From the NCBI GenBank assembly GCA_050084985.1, contig JBITNC010000001.1, forward strand, positions 12,648,001 to 12,712,000: a stretch of 64,000 nucleotides of DNA. Reading direction: 5' to 3'. This stretch comes from Nageia nagi (lineage: Eukaryota > Pinophyta). Within the stretch, counting starts at the first letter, position 1. Every line of letters begins with the position of its first letter. The notes under the pieces were generated by a model, which did not search any database, had not been told where the DNA came from, and saw only the letters and a list, made by a program, of their open reading frames with translations. A program made the translations under genes and the position numbers. Below are positions 22,411 to 34,884 of the stretch, in pieces.

Positions 22411-24600
22411 TGAAATGAAAAGTATTTAAATTACATAATCCAAAGAAGTTTAGAGAAGAAAATAAAATTTTCAATAGTAAAGTGGACTTCCCTTTTTCAA
22501 TCAATATGATGATTATGATATGTTTTATGTCCCATTTTGGTATTTTATTACCCATTAATATAGATTATTTAGGGAATCAAGCCAAAAATTGAAATCCATG
22601 TATGAGGAGAGTACCTCTATTTGGGTCTTACTCTCTTGGATAATAACTTTTTGATAATAATTCAACATAATACCCACATAGATCACACCCAATAAAATAA
22701 TAATTAATTTAAATAGCAATGATAAAATAAATATAATATGCATTATGTCACTATGATCACTAAGATATATAGTTCTATTAAACTATGATTATCAAGCTGA
22801 TGAGGTCCTTTGATGCCCCAAGCTTGGAATAACTTGCAATTTGTGAGAGATTTTTCTCATGGGGTGAGCATGGCCTTGAAAATATTTGTTAGCATAATAT
22901 TTAAATTTTATCCATCATTGAGAAAATTTCATTTGAATTCCATAAAAATACCCAATATTTAAATATTCATTGGACTTATTAATTTAGCACATTTGATCTC
23001 ATTGTATTGATAGACTCTATTGATTTTCAAAGTAAAAGCACACCATTTACAACATTGTTTCATAAATGTTTTTAACCATATCTTTTACAATTTTGTTCAG
23101 TATTTTCATTACATTTGATATTTGTGAAATAATGGTATTTTTAAATAGATATGTAAGGAATTGTAGCATGCCTAATTTTCAATAAACTTGTAGTAGACAC
23201 ATGCTGTTATAATCATGGAAATAGTAATATCAAATCTGCAATCTTTAATAACATTCAATTAACAATAAGGTATAATGTTTTGTATCATAGAAACCATGAT
23301 GTAACATTTTTGCATATCATAACATTTTTTGCATAACCATTAATTTGACCCTTTTTATCCCTATATGCCTTTGTTCTATACATAAGTCATATTAGTATAA
23401 CATTAATCATTTTGAACTTTTAAAACCATGAGAACATTATTAATATTTTAAAGAATCCATAATTTCACTTTAATCATATCATTAATAGCATTTGAATACA
23501 AAAATTGATCATTTATAAATAGAGAATATTCAATTAGTATTGAGACACTACATTTCAGATATTCAATATTCCATTAACATGTATCTACTAAAAAATCCAA
23601 ATTTTACACATGCCTTTATTTTGACAATTTAAATTATCATATTTTCCATCACGTAACATATATCATATGCACTTAATTTTAGTATGTGCAAATATAAATA
23701 CAATCTAGCACTTGAATCACTTGCCAATTTTTCATAGATCATGTTGTTAATGGCATCCATTTAATGTAAATAATCATAAAAATGGAACATAATCAATTTC
23801 ACTATGAACACATAATGTAAACATTCAATATGACCATATTTATCATTTTTTATCATCATACTTTGAATCATATAGTAATTTTACATTTTGGATGTCGTTA
23901 CCAGTGTGAAATTAGTAAAATTAGGGTTTCAAAAAGAGATTATGGCCAATTAACATAATCTTATTCATTTTCCCCACATTACCTACTACTCTATAAGTAT
24001 TGTTATTAACATTTTAGAGGAGCTTCATTTAGGTTAGGGTTAGTTGAAAAATTGAATAAAAAGTAAGTTTAATCATTGAGTTTTATCATTCCCCTCTAAT
24101 TGTTTTATCTCTAGTGATTCTTGGAAAATACTGTGACTCCTTTTTCCAGCATGATGTTGCTCTCATTCTTGATTTTTATTGATTTCCTTTTAACTTCCTT
24201 TCCCTAAGTGTTCAATTTTTTTCTTTTCTTGCTAAGATGTTGAATGATGGGTGGTGTGCAATGGAGAGGCCTTTGACTAGGAACAAGGGACACATTACAT
24301 AGTACCTATGTAATCTTCCTTTTGACCATACAATGAGTGTTTATCTTCTTCTATTTATTTTTCAAAATTTACATTTCATCCACTTCAAATTCTCACCTAG
24401 ATTTCATTAGACCTAAAACCATAGGGCTTCCTTGTCTTTCCATTTGAATTCTTTGTTTTCCCTTAGCAAGATTAGTTTTCATTTCCTTTTTACTTGATTT
24501 TCATAGCATTTATAGTTATTTTGGGTTTCTCATTCATTTATCTTTGGCTACACGTAAGTTTGGTAAATTATGAATATGAATTTTGGGTTTTAATTTTGTA
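22411..24600. other. 3' non-coding region of element C
   Basis: About 2.2 kb, very AT-rich, with many short ATTTAAT/CATAAT-type words. No ORF, tandem array or RNA gene seen. A short telomere-like GGTTAGGGTTAG occurs near 24033. Confidence 0.45.
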
Positions 24601-24609
24601 GGAGTGTAA

Positions 24610-25055
24610 GGTTACTACCAAGGGTGGACCCATATCTATGGTTGCATTAGAGAAGGATAGGTAATGGACCAAGAAAAACATCAGGATGACATCCTCATAA
24701 TATTAGAGTTGAACAATCTTGTAATTGTTGGTCATGTCAAAAATGACCTTCCTCTTTTGATAGCTTTGGTAGAGCATTGGGACTAGGACACTAACTCCTT
24801 TCACCTACCCCCAAGTGAAATGATAGTGATCCTTTTGGATGTTTATCATATATGAGATATTCCTATTCATGGGTGGCTTTTCTAATAGCCTAAGATCTCA
24901 TATAATGAGGATAGGCAATGGTATGTAATGTGGCTCATAGGAGAGGAGGATCATAATTAGGAGCATAGGGTCTCCCTCTTGTATGAAGCATGCATGTTTG
25001 CATCTCCCTTCAAGTATCTAAGGCTCATTATTTCCTCCATTATTTCTATGTATTT
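24610..25055 (+). pseudogene. Antisense PMD gene of element C, N-terminal part
   Basis: Plus strand. LVIVGHVKNDLPLLIALVEH (about 24718-24777), then WD.DTNSFHLPPSEMIVILL (about 24778-24838) and DVYHI.DIPIHGW give the core PMD signature (W..T..FHLP..EM...L.DV). It ends FKYLRLIISSIISMY at the insertion of element B. Stops interrupt the frame. The gene resumes at 29692. Confidence 0.72.
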
Positions 25056-26154
25056 TGTAATATCCCCAAAAACTCACAAAATGTGATTTTTGTTAAAGTG
25101 TAATATTCCAAGTTGAAATATCACTACTTAGGAATTTATATATATTTTTATATTTTTCTAACTAGATCAATTCAAATCAAATCTACAAATTGAATAAGAA
25201 ATAGATCCAGAAATGAATTTTATTCTTCAAGAGCTAGAACATCCCAAATGGACAAGTACAATACTCAAGGAAAAATACCCAAATGCTCAAGAGGGGGGGA
25301 TGCTTTCCCTCACAAGGTAGATTTGGACGATCTGGCCCTGTAAGTTCTTCAACCTCTTCTCCCCAATGTTGGATGCACACTGATTTGGCTAGTCTGGATC
25401 TAGGACATGCCTCCTCACACTAATTTAGTAGGTTAGATCTAGATCTAGAATATGGTTGCACTGGCTAGATCTAGATCTACCCCATTGGTTGGATCTAGAT
25501 TAGGGATGGAATAGTTCCACCACATTGGCTCAAACTATTCTAGTAACTCCACCTCACTGGCTTGAGCTACTCTAGCAACTCCACCTCACTGGCTCAAGCT
25601 ACTATCCTAGCTTAGGTAAGAACTCCTCCACACTGGCTTGAGCTCTCCCACTAAGCTAGCTAAAAAGCTACAACTCCACTAGCTGCTAACCCCTAGAAAG
25701 AGATAAACTCTGATGATCTTCAAGCATGCCCACAAATGATGCATCCCATCTCCTTTTATAACAAGATCTCTCATACCTTGGAATCACCCAAAGTACAACA
25801 TCCCTCTTCTGGTGTCTTGGGATGACAAATTAAATCATCTAGGGACCTAGGAAGCCCAACATCCCATAATGGTTGCCTAGAGATGCCAAATTACAAGATC
25901 AATGGCTCATAAATACAATTTCCCATTATGAGAGACTAATATTGCATTAATTACAAATAATTGAGCTAGATTAATTAAATAAAATCCAAGGGTGAGTGCC
26001 TCAAGGGTCTCTTTAGCCTTGGTTACAGAAATAAATGCAAAATATTAATAAAATACTCCTAAATTAATTTATTTTTGGTTTCTCCTCCTTTTCCATGAAT
26101 GTCACACTCCAAGAGTAGAGAAAGTGGACATTTTACAAATTTGGGGACATTACA
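25056..26154 (-). repeat. 3' LTR of element B
   Basis: 1099 bp, starting TGTAATATCCCCAAAAACTC and ending GGGGACATTACA on the plus strand. Contains many repeats of 'CACTGGCT(C/T)' and 'AGATCTAG' words at about 25380-25660. Confidence 0.95.
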
Positions 26155-26168
26155 AGTCTCCCCTTCCT
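26155..26168 (-). promoter_or_regulatory. Polypurine tract of element B
   Basis: Minus-strand AGGAAGGGGAGACT, directly beside the LTR. Confidence 0.8.
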
Positions 26169-26734
26169 GAATTGCTTATCCCTAAGCAACTCAAGATAAA
26201 TTCGCCCTTCTCTTTCCCATCCTAAAAAGTTGTAATGCGGATGAAAGAACAAGGAGAAAGAGTTTCAATTTTCTACTACAAGTGATGGCCAAAATGTCTA
26301 CCTTCATAGCTCCACAACCCAACATCCAAGTCTTGAATGAAATCAAGGAGTGGTAGTGGGTTATCTTCTATCCAGGACTACATCACATGATGGAAGGGAG
26401 AATCTGTAATTTTAGCAAGCATGAATACATTCATTCCAACATCCCAATGGTCTAAGTGGCTGAGTGGTTCATAAGGAAAAGTATGATGAAGTAATACCAA
26501 ATCTCCAATCCCTCTATTTCTCATTTTAAGCAAGATGTTGGACAATTTGTCCCAAAAACTTTTGCAGCAATATACTTGTAATAGGGACATATATGCCAAA
26601 GAGAAGTAAATCTGACTAGTAAGTATTATCACTTGTTTCCAATCTTCAATCAACCTCCAACTTATTATCCAAAAAAAGAACACTCTTAACCAATTCATTA
26701 GTGGCTGAGCAAATGTGGGCATGTTACCTTGTGA
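26169..26734 (-). other. 3' part of element B after protease
   Basis: No RT, RNase H or integrase block is readable in any frame. A 114-codon minus-strand frame (26378-26722) has no recognisable domain and is probably incidental. Confidence 0.5.
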
Positions 26735-28437
26735 CTAGGTGATGTCTTGCATGGTAGTTCTATTTGGGACATGAGAAATGATTCGATGTTGCTTCTTTGG
26801 ATCTTCTATTACTTCCAAGTGATGGAATTGTGAAGTGGCCCTATTACTACCCTGCAATCCTCTCATGATGACCTCCTTTCCATTTGCTAGGAACTTCATT
26901 TCCAAGGTGTCATAATTTTTCCTAATCTCCCCCAAAGTTTTCAGCCATTGAATTCCAAAGACCATGTGCAAGGTCCCTTCCATGGGATATACATAGAAAT
27001 CACTTCTCATGGAGTAATTATTGGTCTCAACTGGAAGTTGTCTAATCATCTTATTGCAAAATGAGATCTAGCTGTTAGCATTGGAGACATTGAATCCTTC
27101 AAAAACATCCATCCTTACTCCTTTCTCAATAGCAAATAAAGCATCAATGAAGTTGTGAGATGCCCCTCCATCGATAAGAATAGTCACTTCTTCTCCTAGA
27201 GCTCTTCCCTAAATACGTAATGTAGGGCAATGGGGTGCTCCACTAATGGTGGCCAAGGTGCTGTGAGTGGAAAACTCATCCACAAATTCTAAAATGCTCC
27301 ATAGATCTGATTTAGGTTCCTCCATCTCACTACCTCTACATAACTGAGCTACACCTTCCCATTGTAGCGATGGCTTGGCTCCCATGATCTTCTATAGACA
27401 AAGCACATTTTCCTTCTTCTCATTTTAGAATGTGAGATCTCCTGATCCCTCTATGTCTACTCCAATGACCATGCATTTCTCCTTAGTGGAGATGTGAGCC
27501 TTCCTTGGCTCCCATTCATTTTACGTGCTAGCATAATTTATTGCTGGGGTGGATGCATGCTTCCTTGATTGCTCTTTCCTTAGATTAGACTAGTTGATTT
27601 AAGTGCGACAGCCCTTCTGATTACCTCATCAAGATTGTTTGGCTCAAATGCTTTGATAGATGCTCTGATATTTTCATTCAAACCCTCCATGAACATAGCT
27701 ATCCTTCTAGCTTCTAATAGATCTAAAACCATAATAGAAACATTCATAAACTCATCTACATATTCTTCAACTATACCTTTCTATTGGATCTTGGTGAGCT
27801 CATGGAAGTAACTTTCTTTAGTCTTCTTTTCAAAATGTTCTAGCAACCTTTGGTAGAATTCATCAAAAGTTGACATCTAGTCATGCCCCAACATTTTCAA
27901 TCCATGGTGCCACCACTCATAGGCTCATCCCTTCAGGGAGAGTGTGGTAAAATGTATGGCCTCATCTTCTACCATGGAATTGAAAGATAGGTATGTTTAG
28001 AGCTAGTGAATCCATCCTATTACCGAGATCCCTACACCTCCATCAAATTTCTCCAATTGGATCTTCTGCAATGGCTCCTTAAAGATAGGTGGGCATCCTC
28101 CTTGTCCTCCCTCTAATTGTCCATGAAATTCTTAGAAAGATATGATTTTTTTGTACTCTACTAGTTTGGCCATGTACTCATCAAACAATTGGTCGAGCCT
28201 CTCTTGATGTCTTCAATAGATCTCCTTTGGATCTTCCTCTTTTCTAAAAAGAGGCTTAGGTGGAATAGGTATGGAATTCTGGTAATGAGATCTAGCCCCA
28301 TATGAGCTCTCTCCTTGGTCGTTTCTATTCTCCCAGTTGGGTGGTGGAGTTTGGTTCCCTCTTTGGGACATGAGTATCTACAATTGCTCTATCATCTTCC
28401 TTAATGCATCCAGGATGGCTATGTTGGAATCAACCAT
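26735..28437 (-). pseudogene. gag: Gag-protease polyprotein of element B
   Basis: Minus strand. ATG at 28437 gives MVDSNIAILDAL. The gag core includes LEKFDGGVGI (about 28055-28025), FTTLSLKG.AYEWWHHGL (about 27950-27900), FDEFYQRLLEHFE (about 27865-27830) and VEEYVDEFMNVS (about 27770-27735), the standard gypsy gag order. The aspartic protease is clear near 27180-27135: ILIDGGASHNFIDALFA, with the catalytic Asp. MVFGIQWLKTLGEIRKNYDT (about 26960-26905) is the usual C-terminal protease block. No zinc knuckle is evident. A few stops remain. Reverse transcription and integration must come from another element. Confidence 0.85.
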
Positions 28438-28570
28438 GTTCCCTTATTCGGCTTCCTCCCACTCTTCATATCCCTCTAGATCTATTACGTATCTCTCCTC
28501 CAAGCTTAGCTAGTAATCAAGATCACTTCTTTCTCTCAAGTAGTAATTATACAGGTTGGCAGGAAAACTA

Positions 28571-28582
28571 GCTCTGATACCA
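28571..28582 (-). promoter_or_regulatory. tRNA-Met-type primer binding site of element B
   Basis: Minus-strand TGGTATCAGAGC, exact, one base from the 5' LTR. Confidence 0.93.
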
Positions 28583-28583
28583 C

Positions 28584-29691
28584 TGTAATATCCCCAAAAA
28601 TTCACAAAATGCAATTTTTGTTAAAGTGTAATATTCCAAGTTGAAATATCATTACTTAGGAATTTATATATATTTTTATATTTTTCTAACTAGCTCAATT
28701 CAAATTAGATCTGCAAATTGAACAAGAAATGGAGATAGAAATGAATTTTATTCTTCAAGAGCTAGGATGTCCCAAATGGACAAGTACAATACTCAAGGAA
28801 AAATACCCAAATGCTCAAGAAGGGGGGGGATGTTTGCCCTCATAAGGTAGATTTGGATGATCTGGCCCTGCAAGTTCTTCAACCTCTTCTTCCCAATGCT
28901 GGATGAGCCTCTTCACACTAATTTAGCTAGTTTGGTCTAGGATGTGCCTCATCACACATATTTGGTAGGTTAGATCTAGATCTAGAATATGGTCACACTG
29001 GTTGGATCTAGATCTACCCCACTAGCTAGATCAAGATTGGGGATGGAATAGTTCCACCACATTGGCTTGACCTATTCCAGTAACTCCACCTCACTAGTTC
29101 GAGCTACTCTAGCAACTCCACCTCACTGGCTTAAGCTACTATCCTAGCTTAGGTAAGAACTCCTCCACACTGGCTCAAGCTCTCCCACTAAGTTAGCTAG
29201 AAAGTTGTAACTCCACTAGCTATTAACCCCTGAAAAGAGATAAACTTTGATGATCTTCAAGCATGCCCACAAATGATGCATCCCATCTCCTTTTATAACA
29301 AGATCTCTCATACCTTGGAATCACCCAAAGTGCAACGTCCCTCTTCTAGTGTCTTGGGATTACAAATTAAATCATCTAGGGACCCAAGAAGCCCAACATC
29401 CCATAATGGTTACCTAGAGATGCCAAATTACAAGATCAATGGCTTATAAATGCAATGTCCCATTATGAGAGACTAATATTGCATTAATTATAAATAATTA
29501 AGCCAGATTAATTAAATTAAATCCAAGGGTGAGTGCCTCAAGGGTCTCTTTAGCCTTGGTTATAGAAATAAATGCAAAATATTAATAAAATACTCCTAAA
29601 TTCATTTATTTTTGGTTTCTCCTCCTTTTCCATGAACGTCACACTCCAAGAGGAGAGAAAGTGGACATTTTACAAATTTGGAGACATTACA
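28584..29691 (-). repeat. 5' LTR of element B
   Basis: 1108 bp, paired with 25056-26154. Ends GAGACATTACA before the target duplication TATTT. Confidence 0.95.
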
Positions 29692-31070
29692 TATTTATAC
29701 TTAAACAAGAGTATTTTAGAGTTTCCTTTGGGGATGGTATGGATTATGTAGGGTTTTGTTCCAAAGGAACACATTATGCTTGGGATCCTATTATTTTGCC
29801 TCAATTGTATAGGAATTTGCATAATTTTATATTAGTGGATAAGTTTAACATCACCATTACTCATGCTAATTTGCTAAAAGTGTGGGCTTATGCAAAGATA
29901 ATTATGATCAGACCTATGGGACTCTAGAGGGATAGGGAGGACCTGACAAATATAGCTTATACTTGTTAGGTTTTGAGACTTTTTGGATACAGGTATCCAC
30001 ATACACTAGAGGCTAGATGATGGGAGATTAACAAGCTATAGCCAGATGCCCCTATGTGGGTGTCCTATGTAGATTAGCATGGGTGAGACAACCATACTTC
30101 CTTCATATAAGGAGGAAGCTTGTAGAGCCATACTTACCACAATGGGTGTTTAGGAAATTCAAGATTTGGTAAGGTATTTTCCCTACCCTAGTATATTACA
30201 TTTGATAGAGATATGAGAGGGATGCCCCATTAGGGGTCCATATTATGCCTACATGGTAGAATATGTGGGAGGATCCATGTACCATGGACCTAATAAAGCC
30301 TAGTTCTATGGCCTTAAACATCATGAGAGGCTACATGTCATGGTGGATAATAGTTAGACTAGTTCCACTAGGTATGGACAAGGAGGATAAGGATGAGGAT
30401 ATTGTTGTTGCTCCCTCATAGGAGTCTTGTAATGAAGAAGCATAATATTAATAATTTCATGCATAACATTTCAATGCAGGAGCATCCATTTGTGTCAACA
30501 CTAGGATTAGAGGCATTAGTTAAGATTGTTCCACTTGTCTTAGCAGGTAAAACCCTATTATACACTTGTAGGTTTATAACTTTTTTTATTTTTTTGGTTG
30601 ACATCCTATGGATAACTAACTTATGATCTCTATATACTTTATAGGAGAGACTAATTCCCAAATAATTTTCCTAGAGGTAGAGATTGAGAGACTAAATCCC
30701 TTTGATGCTATGTTTCCTAAACTACAATCATAGTTATGCACTCTTTAGATCACACTTGTAGCAAGGGATGCATAAATAGCATTCATGTACTAGTCCCTAA
30801 AGAGATTATAGGAGAGGTTTAACATGCATCCACCTAATGAGTAATGGGATTTTATGCAACAACTTATGAATAAAATAGAGAAGAGGGATAATGAAATTAT
30901 TATACTTAGGAGAAACTATGAGAGGGTCAAGGTAGTAATGGCTTCTCATGGGATTAGTTCTTACGATGTGTCAAGTGGGATGTCCATATCTGGATAAAGT
31001 AGTGGTAGTAGGAGGATGTATAGGCCTAGTGAGCTAGGTAGTAGTGGCATTAGTGCATGCCACTAGATTG
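29692..31070 (+). pseudogene. Antisense PMD gene of element C, C-terminal part
   Basis: Plus strand. Open from about 29700 to 29927: FGDGMDYVGFCSKGTHYAW, DPIILPQLYRNLHNFIL and ANLLKVWAYAKIIMIRP. This is the second half of the plant mobile domain, where '..LYRDLH' is followed by 'A...LLQ.WAYEH....RP'. Downstream lies an acidic run, MDKEDKDEDIVVAPS (about 30373-30418), and a coiled coil, QQLMNKIEKRDNEIIILRRN (about 30858-30917), ending near 31065. Stops and frameshifts are common after 29927. It has the same domain order as the PMD copy in element D. It lies antisense to the gag of element C. Confidence 0.72.
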
Positions 31071-31098
31071 TACTTATGAGACATGGCTCCACCTTTTT

Positions 31099-31122
31099 GA
31101 TATATATATATATATATATAAT
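31099..31122. repeat. (TA)n microsatellite
   Basis: About eleven uninterrupted TA units just after the PMD gene end. Confidence 0.95.
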
Positions 31123-31919
31123 TCTTTTTGGCTCCCAATTCTGGTTACAATCTTTCATGCTCAATTTTTATTTTTTTTATCTAAATGAATGATTTATCTG
31201 CCTATACAATTGTACTTATATAATTTGCAATTCAAATTTCAAAGCATAAGTTTCAAAAATGTAAGCAATGAGCTTTATACATGACTTCACTCATATTTCT
31301 ACAAAAGAACAATTCAACCTATGAACTAAATGTAAGTATATAAAAAACCTAATGAACACATTTGTAACAACATATAAGCAATATTCAATTTCATTATTTG
31401 ATTCAAATACATGAATGAACTAAATCCATATTTCCTTTTCTTGCAACATATAAAGAATCATGAACTTGGCAAAGTTTTTCTCTTTTAACGAACTTAAAAA
31501 CTAATGACATGATCTTAAGACATTTTAACATACCTTAAAGAAGTAAGATTTACTATTTATTTTTATTCTATTATGATAAATGCACATCATTAATGGCATA
31601 AAAATGATCTCACATTTTAAAAACAACTTTTTTGAAGAATTTTCAAGAAAAATGTATGAGGGACTTAATCAAAATCCACTTTGAAGAGAGATAAAACCAT
31701 TACATGACCTCTATGATGATGAAAAATACACCTTTGACTATTTCAAAAATCACTTATGTTACACTATAGTTTTCAATTTTTCAAATTTAAGAAATGAATT
31801 TGCATACTTGTGATGGTTTAGCAACCCATGTGCATTTTCCAAATTCAAGTACAAATATAGGTTCCTTTATGGTGGTATAATTTACATCGTTGATAGTGTG
31901 CAAATAGTCTTGCATGTCA
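31123..31919. other. Spacer between gag and PMD genes in element C
   Basis: About 0.8 kb of AT-rich sequence with no readable coding. Pol would be expected here in an autonomous Tat element. Confidence 0.45.
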
Positions 31920-34180
31920 TTAGCAAGTTCTTTCTGTAAGCTTTACCACTACATTTTGTTCCCTCTTTCATGATAACTCTACTTGCTCATTTTTTATATT
32001 TTTTCATTTATTCTTGTTAGAGAAATAATGATTTATGCAATGTAAAGTACTTACCAAACCAATGAAGCCTTTTTCCTGCTAAGTTATTTTTGATAAGAGG
32101 TTCATAAATATCTCCAACTATCCATTATTAAGATGTACAAGCCCTTATTTTGCTTCAAAATTATCATCTATCTAGATTGCTTTTTTTTGATAAAATCCTA
32201 AACATAAAATCTTGTAATGTTTTGTTAGTTTCCTTGATGTCCTATGATAATTGCAAAATTCGTTATGTCTATAATTTTTAGGAATACCATTAGGAAAGTG
32301 ATCAATAAGATCTTCTTTTAATAACACATTAATAATATTATCAATAGTATTAGTTACCTTAGTGAAATTCCTTTGTGGTATAGTCTTTTTTTCTATCACC
32401 ATTAGCTCTAACATACACTTGATAATTATCTTTTATTTCATACATTTGTGTTTTATCTCTCTTTTCATATGTTTGAGATTTTATATAATGTTGCTTATAA
32501 GTTTGCTTGATACAATCTTCCTTTTTAAGCAAAATATCTAGTAGTTTAGCTAATGTTAATCTAGTATTAGATACAACCCATAATTTATACATAGGAAATA
32601 AACCATTTACAATAGTATTTTTTAAATCTTGTTCAGGTATAGAGATTTTATTTGCAGTTTATTTCCATACTTTCATAGAATTAGACATAAATTGATTATG
32701 CAATTTCTTAATTTCATACAAATCCTTGAATCAGACTTTTTCTATGATATTATATTTAAATTTATTCAAAAATTTATGTATCAAATCCTCATACCTATCA
32801 ATACTCTTTTTAGGAAGATGAAAGTACCATTTCAATGCATCATCTTTCAAGCTACTTGAAAATAATTTTACAAGCATATATATATCATAAACATATTCAA
32901 TATCTTCCTCTTGAATTTTTTAACATGCATTTTTGGATCTTGTAAACCATCAAATTTCATTAGTTCCACACTCCTTTTACGAACAAACAACTTAGAAATA
33001 ATTCTATAAATTAATGGATGCTTTAAGCAACATAAAAAATCATCTTCATCATCTTTATGCATATCCTTTTCTAAGTTCTTAATCCTTTCCTACATCTCTT
33101 TCCATTATTAGGCACTATATGAGGTTATTTTAGTTGTTGGTTTTTCACTATAGGATTATTCCCTATAGATATATTGATCTTTAGGGTTGGTGGTGGCGCA
33201 TTGCTATTTTGAGAGGTTTATTTATTTCTTTTTCCCTTAAAATTTCATTCTCTTTTAGTGGCACAAATGGTCTAATCATATGTATTCTTTCATTTTCAAT
33301 TTTATCAATAAATTCCAATATAAACCATGATTGTTCACCTTCATTGGCCTTTCAAAAGTAATCAATTTCTTGACCTTTGAAAATAGCTTCAACTTTTATT
33401 GCATGTTCTTCTTTTTACTAATTAGGATTATGTATATAAGCATTATTAATCATAGAAAAAACTTGTTTAAAAACATCTTCTACAATTTTATCATCAACCA
33501 AAATACCCTTAACTTTGTCCTATTAGAACATTCAAGAATCATACGTGGACCATGATCTTCTAACTCTACTTCATTCTCCTCATCGATATCCATAATGATA
33601 TTCTCTTTCAAGGATTCAAGATCCTCTTCTTTGATGCTATTCACAGCATGCACATAGTCCATTTGATTAACAATATTTTTCTTGATGATAGAATCCCTCC
33701 ATTTTATGGACCCTATATTTTCATAAGAAAAAAACTATCCAAGGATTATGAAGTTGTAGTACCCACTTCTAATAACTCATAATTTGTTAGAAAATTTATA
33801 ACCTCTTTAGCATTGTTAGTAAGATAATACTAAAAAAAAAATTATTATATAGCAATTCCTTTATTGATATAACATGGCTAGTAATTATGTCTAATTATTC
33901 AATTTTAGCATCACTATCAAAAGTATCAACATGGCTTCCTAGACTTACATTATCAAAATCATAATCATTAAAATAAATATTAACCTTATTAAGACTTTTT
34001 CCAATAATATCCATTCTTTTGCTATAATTTGTAGATTTTGTATCTTTATCCTTATCATTATTCATTCTATCATTGGGATCAAGCTCTTGCATAGGTAAAT
34101 TAGGGTTAATGCTAATACTTCTAATCTCATCAAAATGGACCTTACTTCTAGAAACCCTAGGTTATTCTTCATTCATATTC
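31920..34180 (-). pseudogene. gag: Tat-type gag of element C
   Basis: Minus strand. The N-terminal region reads MQELDPNDRMNNDKDKD (ATG at 34092) and an acidic MDIDEENEVELEDHG (33592). The gag core: VELMKFDGLQDPKMHVKKFK (about 32970-32910), SSSLKDDALKWYFHLPKKS (about 32855-32800), then RYEDLIHKFLNKFKYN. This is the PF03732-like pattern 'F.G..DP..HL..F' to 'A..WY..LP..SI'. A knuckle-like EFCNYHRTSRKLTKHYKIL (about 32265-32210) ends it. Frames change several times. The text stops without protease or RT. Confidence 0.78.
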
Positions 34181-34330
34181 ATATTTGGAATATAAGTAGA
34201 ATAAACACTAGTTTTATCATTTTCTCAAGCTATTACTCTAAGCACTTGGGTAAGGGGAGAGCTAATAACATAAATGGATTCATAACTCCTAGGAAGGGAT
34301 GCCCTATAATGTAATCTAGGTGTATAAGAA

Positions 34331-34344
34331 TGTTGGGTTCACCA
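34331..34344 (-). promoter_or_regulatory. Primer-binding-site-like sequence of element C
   Basis: Minus-strand TGGTGAACCCAACA, four bases inside the 5' LTR. The tRNA is not identified. Confidence 0.6.
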
Positions 34345-34348
34345 AAAA

Positions 34349-34884
34349 TGTAGACACTAAATTATGTAAAATACAATTTATAAAATGATCTACAATATAA
34401 GAAGAGATAAATATATACTCTATATTAGATACAACAAATATACATGGAAAAGAATGCACCTAATATGAAGTGTATGTTCAATTCTCAAAAGTAAATAGCA
34501 ATGAATCTTCAAAGGATTGGGATCAGATTGGAGATGATCTCATAATTGATCCTCTCATGAAGATTGTGGTACACAACCACCTATCATATATCTTGTCATA
34601 TCAAAGAGTTCTAATCTATGGAGGTAAACCTATTCCACTCACATGTATAGCTTACAAAGATATAAAGAGGAGTGAAGGCCAACCTCTAGCAATAATAGAA
34701 TCATTCTTATATTCAAGATACTTTAAAATATGAACCATGATAAATAATATGACATTTAATATAATGCATGCCATTGCATTGTAGTATCAACATTATCTTG
34801 ATATTTGTAATATTGCAATAAGTCATTTAGGAAATCTAAATATGATTTATTAAATAAATAATAAATTATTTTTAGGCATCTATA
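34349..34884 (-). repeat. 5' LTR of element C
   Basis: 536 bp, the full-length copy. Starts TGTAGACACTAAATTATG on the plus strand. The far end has decayed to GGCATCTATA. Confidence 0.88.

Larger units (their letters stand above)
25056..29691 (-). mobile_element. Gag-protease-only gypsy element B (TR-GAG type)
   Basis: LTRs of 1099 and 1108 bp with TG...CA ends, a perfect target duplication TATTT (25051-25055 and 29692-29696), a tRNA-Met-type primer site and a polypurine tract. The 2.4-kb interior codes for gag and protease only. It interrupts the PMD gene of element C, so it is younger than C. LTR difference is about 5-6% in the first 250 bp by eye. Confidence 0.95.
21992..34884 (-). mobile_element. 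Tat-like gypsy element C: gag plus antisense PMD, no pol
   Basis: Paired LTRs (21992-22391 and 34349-34884), a polypurine tract beside the left LTR and a primer site beside the right LTR set the minus orientation. Gag lies at 31920-34180. No RT or integrase is readable. A PMD gene occupies the 3' half on the opposite strand. Element B is nested at 25056-29691. LTR ends carry TGTAGACAC, as in element E. Flanking 5-mers (GATGC and AATGG) match at only three of five positions, so no target duplication can be claimed. Confidence 0.82.
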
